Of a stretch of DNA of 64,000 nt, positions 60,567-64,000 are shown piece by piece; position 1 is the stretch's first letter; every line of letters begins with the position of its first letter. The translations under genes and the position numbers were made by a program. The notes beneath the pieces were generated by a model. The model ran no database searches. It saw only the letters and a list, made by a program, of their open reading frames with translations, and had not been told where the DNA came from. Source of the stretch: Candidatus Albibeggiatoa sp. nov. NOAA (lineage in GTDB: Bacteria > Pseudomonadota > Gammaproteobacteria > Beggiatoales > Beggiatoaceae). Location of the stretch: assembly GCA_025800385.1 (NCBI GenBank), contig JAOXRS010000012.1, forward strand, positions 1 to 64,000. The letters run 5' to 3'.

Positions 60567-61220
60567 ATGATTGCTTTTAATGAAGTAACAAAACGCTATC
60601 CTAATGGCTATGAAGCATTGCGGCGCGTCAGTTTTAATATTGAACAAGGGGAAATGGTATTTTTAACAGGGCACTCTGGGGCAGGGAAAAGCACATTATT
60701 ACGTTTAATCGCTTTGATTGAGCGCAATACACAAGGACAAATCATCGTTAATGGTCAGCATTTAGGTCGTTTAAGTCACTCTAAAATTCCTTATTTGCGT
60801 CGTAATATTGGTGTGACATTTCAAGATCACCACTTATTAGCTGATCGTACTGTGTTTGATAATGTGGCTTTGCCTTTGGTCATTGCGGGTTATCGGCCTC
60901 AAGAAATTCGTCGTCGAGTGCGGGCAGCCTTGGATAAAGTTGGATTATTGAATAAAGAGAAAAGCTATCCCATTACGTTATCGGGTGGACAGCAACAACG
61001 CGTGGGTATTGCACGAGCCGTTGTGCATAAGCCGCCAGTGTTGCTTGCAGATGAGCCGACGGGCAACCTTGACCCCACTTTAGCAAGAGAAATCATGCAG
61101 TTATTTGTGCAATTCAATCAAGTTGGCGTGACCGTATTGATTGCCTCTCATGCCTTGGGTTTAATTAAATCTCTCGATTGTCGTACGTTAATTTTGCAAC
61201 AAGGTGAACTGATTCAGTAA
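60567..61220 (+). CDS. ftsE: cell-division ATP-binding protein FtsE
   Basis: The ABC-type ATPase of FtsEX, which in other bacteria activates peptidoglycan hydrolases during division. At 217 residues it is typical in length. Walker A is GHSGAGKST, the Q-loop VTFQDHHLL, the signature LSGGQQQR, Walker B VLLADEP, and the H-loop is the His in ASHA. The N-terminus [20 protein letters not shown] matches FtsE rather than LolD or MacB. Unusually, ftsX does not follow: the next gene is on the other strand 38 bp away. The AAAGGA site upstream is spaced better for a three-codon ORF (60559-60570) that overlaps the ftsE start, possibly coupling translation. Confidence 0.9.
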   Translation: MIAFNEVTKRYPNGYEALRRVSFNIEQGEMVFLTGHSGAGKSTLLRLIALIERNTQGQIIVNGQHLGRLSHSKIPYLRRNIGVTFQDHHLLADRTVFDNVALPLVIAGYRPQEIRRRVRAALDKVGLLNKEKSYPITLSGGQQQRVGIARAVVHKPPVLLADEPTGNLDPTLAREIMQLFVQFNQVGVTVLIASHALGLIKSLDCRTLILQQGELIQ

Positions 61221-61258
61221 TTACATTCCGCAAAGTCGATTATTTTGTATGAAAAGGG

Positions 61259-62221
61259 TTATAGATATTCTGTAACAATACAGTTTCGGCCATTTTGCTT
61301 AGCTGTATACAATGCAGTATCTGCCGCTTTTATCAATGTTGTCGGTTGATAAATATGCTCTGGGATAATGTTTGCGATGCCAATACTCAATGTGACATGG
61401 GCATTAATACTAGATGCTTCATGGTCAATTCTAAAGCTGTGTAATGTTTTTTGAATATCTCGCGCCACTTTTAAAGCCCCTTCTAATGGCGTATTAGGTA
61501 AAATCACCATGAACTCTTCACCACCATAACGTGCAACCAAATCAGCGGGTCGTTTGACAGCTTGGTTAATTGCTTGCGCGACCTGTTTTAAACATTGATC
61601 GCCGACAACATGGCCATAGGTATCGTTATATTGTTTAAAGAAATCAATATCACATAAAATGATACTCAACGGAATTTTTTCTCTAACCCCCCGTTTCCAT
61701 TCTTTTTGTAAATAATCTTCTAAACGTCTGCGATTGGCGACTTGAGTGAGATCATCGATAATAGCCAGTCGCTTTAATTCTTCATTGGCTTTTTCAAGTG
61801 AGACTTTTTGAATTAACAGTTCGCGTTGTAAGTTACGAATCGTGAGATGGGTTTGAATACGAGCAAGCAATTCTTTTTGTTGAAACGGTTTGGTGACATA
61901 GTCTACCGCGCCCACTTCAAATCCCCTGACTTTGCTTTCTAAATCTGACAATGCTGTCATGAAAATTACAGGAATATCTTTGGTTTCTTCGCTCTGCTTG
62001 AGTAACTCACAGGTTTCAAAACCATCCAATTCAGGCATCATAATATCAAGCAAAATCAAATCAGGATGCTCAGCTTGTGCGACAGCCAGAGCACTTCGGC
62101 CATCTTCAGCAATTAAGACTTCACAATTTTTACCTGTTAACACCTTATACACAATGCGTGCATTATGTGGGGTATCATCGACAACAAGAATTGTGCTTTT
62201 ATGAAAAATATCCGTTTGCAT
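61259..62221 (-). CDS. PleD-like receiver-GGDEF diguanylate cyclase
   Basis: A response regulator of 320 residues that makes c-di-GMP. The receiver domain (about 10-125) has phospho-acceptor D59 in LLDIMMPELDG. A coiled-coil linker (about 128-155) leads to a GGDEF domain (about 155-320) with the active-site GGEEF at 233-237 and an intact inhibitory I-site RPAD at 224-227, so it should be active and product-inhibited. The start has no clear Shine-Dalgarno site. A hybrid kinase gene lies 88 bp upstream on the same strand and is the likely phosphodonor. The gene is convergent with ftsE. Confidence 0.93.
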   Translation of the reverse strand: MQTDIFHKSTILVVDDTPHNARIVYKVLTGKNCEVLIAEDGRSALAVAQAEHPDLILLDIMMPELDGFETCELLKQSEETKDIPVIFMTALSDLESKVRGFEVGAVDYVTKPFQQKELLARIQTHLTIRNLQRELLIQKVSLEKANEELKRLAIIDDLTQVANRRRLEDYLQKEWKRGVREKIPLSIILCDIDFFKQYNDTYGHVVGDQCLKQVAQAINQAVKRPADLVARYGGEEFMVILPNTPLEGALKVARDIQKTLHSFRIDHEASSINAHVTLSIGIANIIPEHIYQPTTLIKAADTALYTAKQNGRNCIVTEYL

Positions 62222-62309
62222 AATTTTTTAAAGGTGTTGGGATTAATGCTGCCTATTGGCTTTGCTTATATGATTAGCAATCAAAAAATAGTCCAAACTC
62301 ACAATATCA

Positions 62310-64000
62310 TCAAGATAAGTATTGTTTTAAGACTTCTTTTAATTTCTTTAATTCAAAGCTATCTAGTAAGGTTTGAATTTCATCAATAAAGGCTTTTGAT
62401 TCTACATAACGTTTTTGTAAACTTTCTAAGCGAGATTGAATGGCCTGTACTTTACCAGAAACTGATAATTTAAATAATATTTCTAACTCATGTTTAGGTG
62501 GTAATATAATCTGTTTTGGCTCAACATGGGTTTTTGTGTCAATTTGATAACTATCATAGACCCACTCTAATGGACACGTCTTGGCCAAACAGTTGAATAA
62601 ATCATCACTTCTAATCGGTTTAGACAGAAAGTCATTACAGCCTGCACTCAGCATGTCTTGTTGTTGCTGCTCTAGCACACTAGCAGAGAACGCAATAATA
62701 ATTGTATTTGCAAATTGTGGTAGCTGACGCAGTGCTCTGGTTGTTTCTAAGCCATCCATCACAGGCATTTTCATATCCATGATAATAATATGCGGTTCAT
62801 ATACGGTTGCTTTTTCTATCGCTTGCTGTCCATCGTAAGCTTGTTGTAATTCAAAACCCAATGGTTCTAATAGACTTTCTAATAATAACCCATTTTCTTT
62901 AATATCATCTGCAATCAGTATTTTTAATTTATATTGGGAGTTTGCATTCACTAGGCGATAGCCAATAATATTGTGTTGTGATTGCTGTGTTGGTGCCATG
63001 GATCGGTTGTCTACATAGCGTGCTTTTGATAATGGGATTTCAAACCAGAATAAGCTGCCTTTATTTAATTCTGTTTCAACATGCAGTTCACCATCCATCA
63101 TATAGACTAAACGTTGTGTAATCGGTAAACCCAGCCCTGTACCTTCTTGATTTTTCGTATGTAAATTATCAATTTGCCGAAAAGGCTCAAAAATACTATT
63201 CAAATATTGTTGATTAATACCTAAGCCTGTATCTTGCACTTCAAAACGTAATCGTTGTTTACGGTAAATATATTTTAAAGAAACTTTGCCCTTATCGGTA
63301 AATTTTATCGCATTACTGAGTAAATTCAATAAAATTTGTCGCAAACGTTTTTCATCCATATATACCTCAACAGGAAAACTTTGAGAATGCTGGGTTAATT
63401 GTTCATAGGTAAAATCAATCCCTTTTTGTTTAGCACGAATAGAAAAAAGATCAACAATATCCAATAAAAACTCTGCTAAACGAAATTCAGTTGGGTGTAG
63501 CTCCAGCTTGCCAGCTTCGATTTTGGATAAGTCTAAAATATCATTAATTAATGTCAGTAAATGTTCACCACTACGTTGAATAATACTCAGCGACTGCAAT
63601 TGTTTATCGGATAAATTTTTATCTCGTTCTAATAATTGCGCATAACCTAAAATCCCATTTAGTGGCGTACGTAACTCATGGCTCATGTTGGCTAAAAACA
63701 TGGTTTTGGCTTGGTTGGCTTTTTCTGATTCGGCTTGTGCTTCCCTTGCGGTATGAATTGCTTGTTGTAACTGGGCTTCTGCTTTTTTACGCTCTGTAAT
63801 ATCACGCACCACAGCAATAAAACGACGATCCTGTTCTGATACCTCAAAATATTGAATAAACACTTCTACAGGAATCACTTGCTTGGCATTATTGGTCAGT
63901 GAAGATTCAAATTTAAGCGCAGGAATTTTATGCTGGATTAAAGGTTCGAGCATGACATCCATTTTAGTGGGTGTAAATTCGTCAGAAATATCAAAAGGAG
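62310..64000 (-). CDS. PAS-containing hybrid histidine kinase, 5' end outside the window
   Basis: A partial sensor kinase: the frame stays open to the window edge beyond the Met codon at 63962, and the residues there ([10 protein letters not shown]) continue a PAS domain. Domains seen are the end of a PAS/PAC unit ([20 protein letters not shown]), HisKA with MSHELRTP (His codon at 63678-63680), HATPase with DTGLGI and GTGLGLP, a receiver with its Asp codon at 62775-62777 in [10 protein letters not shown], and a C-terminal region of about 100 residues with helical character. Its receiver may pass phosphate through an HPt protein not seen here. It lies upstream of the diguanylate cyclase gene on the same strand. 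Confidence 0.92.
   Translation of the reverse strand, partial: PFDISDEFTPTKMDVMLEPLIQHKIPALKFESSLTNNAKQVIPVEVFIQYFEVSEQDRRFIAVVRDITERKKAEAQLQQAIHTAREAQAESEKANQAKTMFLANMSHELRTPLNGILGYAQLLERDKNLSDKQLQSLSIIQRSGEHLLTLINDILDLSKIEAGKLELHPTEFRLAEFLLDIVDLFSIRAKQKGIDFTYEQLTQHSQSFPVEVYMDEKRLRQILLNLLSNAIKFTDKGKVSLKYIYRKQRLRFEVQDTGLGINQQYLNSIFEPFRQIDNLHTKNQEGTGLGLPITQRLVYMMDGELHVETELNKGSLFWFEIPLSKARYVDNRSMAPTQQSQHNIIGYRLVNANSQYKLKILIADDIKENGLLLESLLEPLGFELQQAYDGQQAIEKATVYEPHIIIMDMKMPVMDGLETTRALRQLPQFANTIIIAFSASVLEQQQQDMLSAGCNDFLSKPIRSDDLFNCLAKTCPLEWVYDSYQIDTKTHVEPKQIILPPKHELEILFKLSVSGKVQAIQSRLESLQKRYVESKAFIDEIQTLLDSFELKKLKEVLKQYLS

Overview
The window looks like chromosome of an AT-leaning gammaproteobacterium that oxidises sulfur, most likely a filamentous relative of Beggiatoa/Thioploca (Thiotrichales). 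The taxonomic placement is inference. It rests on a soxYZ pair, gammaproteobacterial housekeeping genes (lptF/pepA/holC, anmK, ligA, ubiD, ftsE), many hybrid kinases and very large repeat-rich secreted proteins. No tRNA, rRNA, CRISPR array or intact insertion sequence was found.

Region 1 (1-19.8 kb) is mainly core metabolism. It holds a TonB-dependent receptor, a small Met/Trp-rich ORF, lptF divergent from pepA-holC, a LEA14-like lipoprotein, anmK, ligA and a RhiA-like protein. A tight run follows of two CheW-like proteins and a TonB, then ubiD, soxYZ with a clear intrinsic terminator, an OlsB-type N-acyltransferase overlapping a PlsC-type acyltransferase (possible ornithine-lipid pair), and two overlapping family-2 glycosyltransferases.

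Region 2 (20.3-49.8 kb) is an island of four giant exported proteins. The first (20299-30323) carries LamG-like, cadherin-like, beta-helix and FnIII domains and is broken by an apparent one-base deletion near 25273. Two others (30768-38144 and 42580-49839) each carry two sets of exactly seven RCC1 blades, choice-of-anchor-D-like domains, Ig-like and FnIII domains. The fourth (38201-42211, minus strand) is an LRR protein built from three linker-plus-LRR cassettes. The LamG and both RCC1 proteins end in the same C-terminal region of about 680-700 residues: a Gly-Gly-turn beta-solenoid, a run of short Pro-Glu helical repeats, and globular domains I do not recognise. Different N-terminal display domains on one shared C-terminus is the most novel-looking feature here.

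Region 3 (50.0-64.0 kb) is signalling and export. A BvgS-like hybrid kinase (two periplasmic binding domains, HisKA, HATPase, two receivers, HPt, and a duplicated C-terminal module) lies 3 bp before a receiver/class III nucleotide cyclase. An RND adaptor-pump pair with unusual proton-relay residues and an ftsE without ftsX follow. On the minus strand, a receiver-GGDEF diguanylate cyclase lies downstream of a hybrid kinase that runs off the window end. Cyclic nucleotide and c-di-GMP output beside the surface-protein island suggests, without proving, control of a surface or filament programme.
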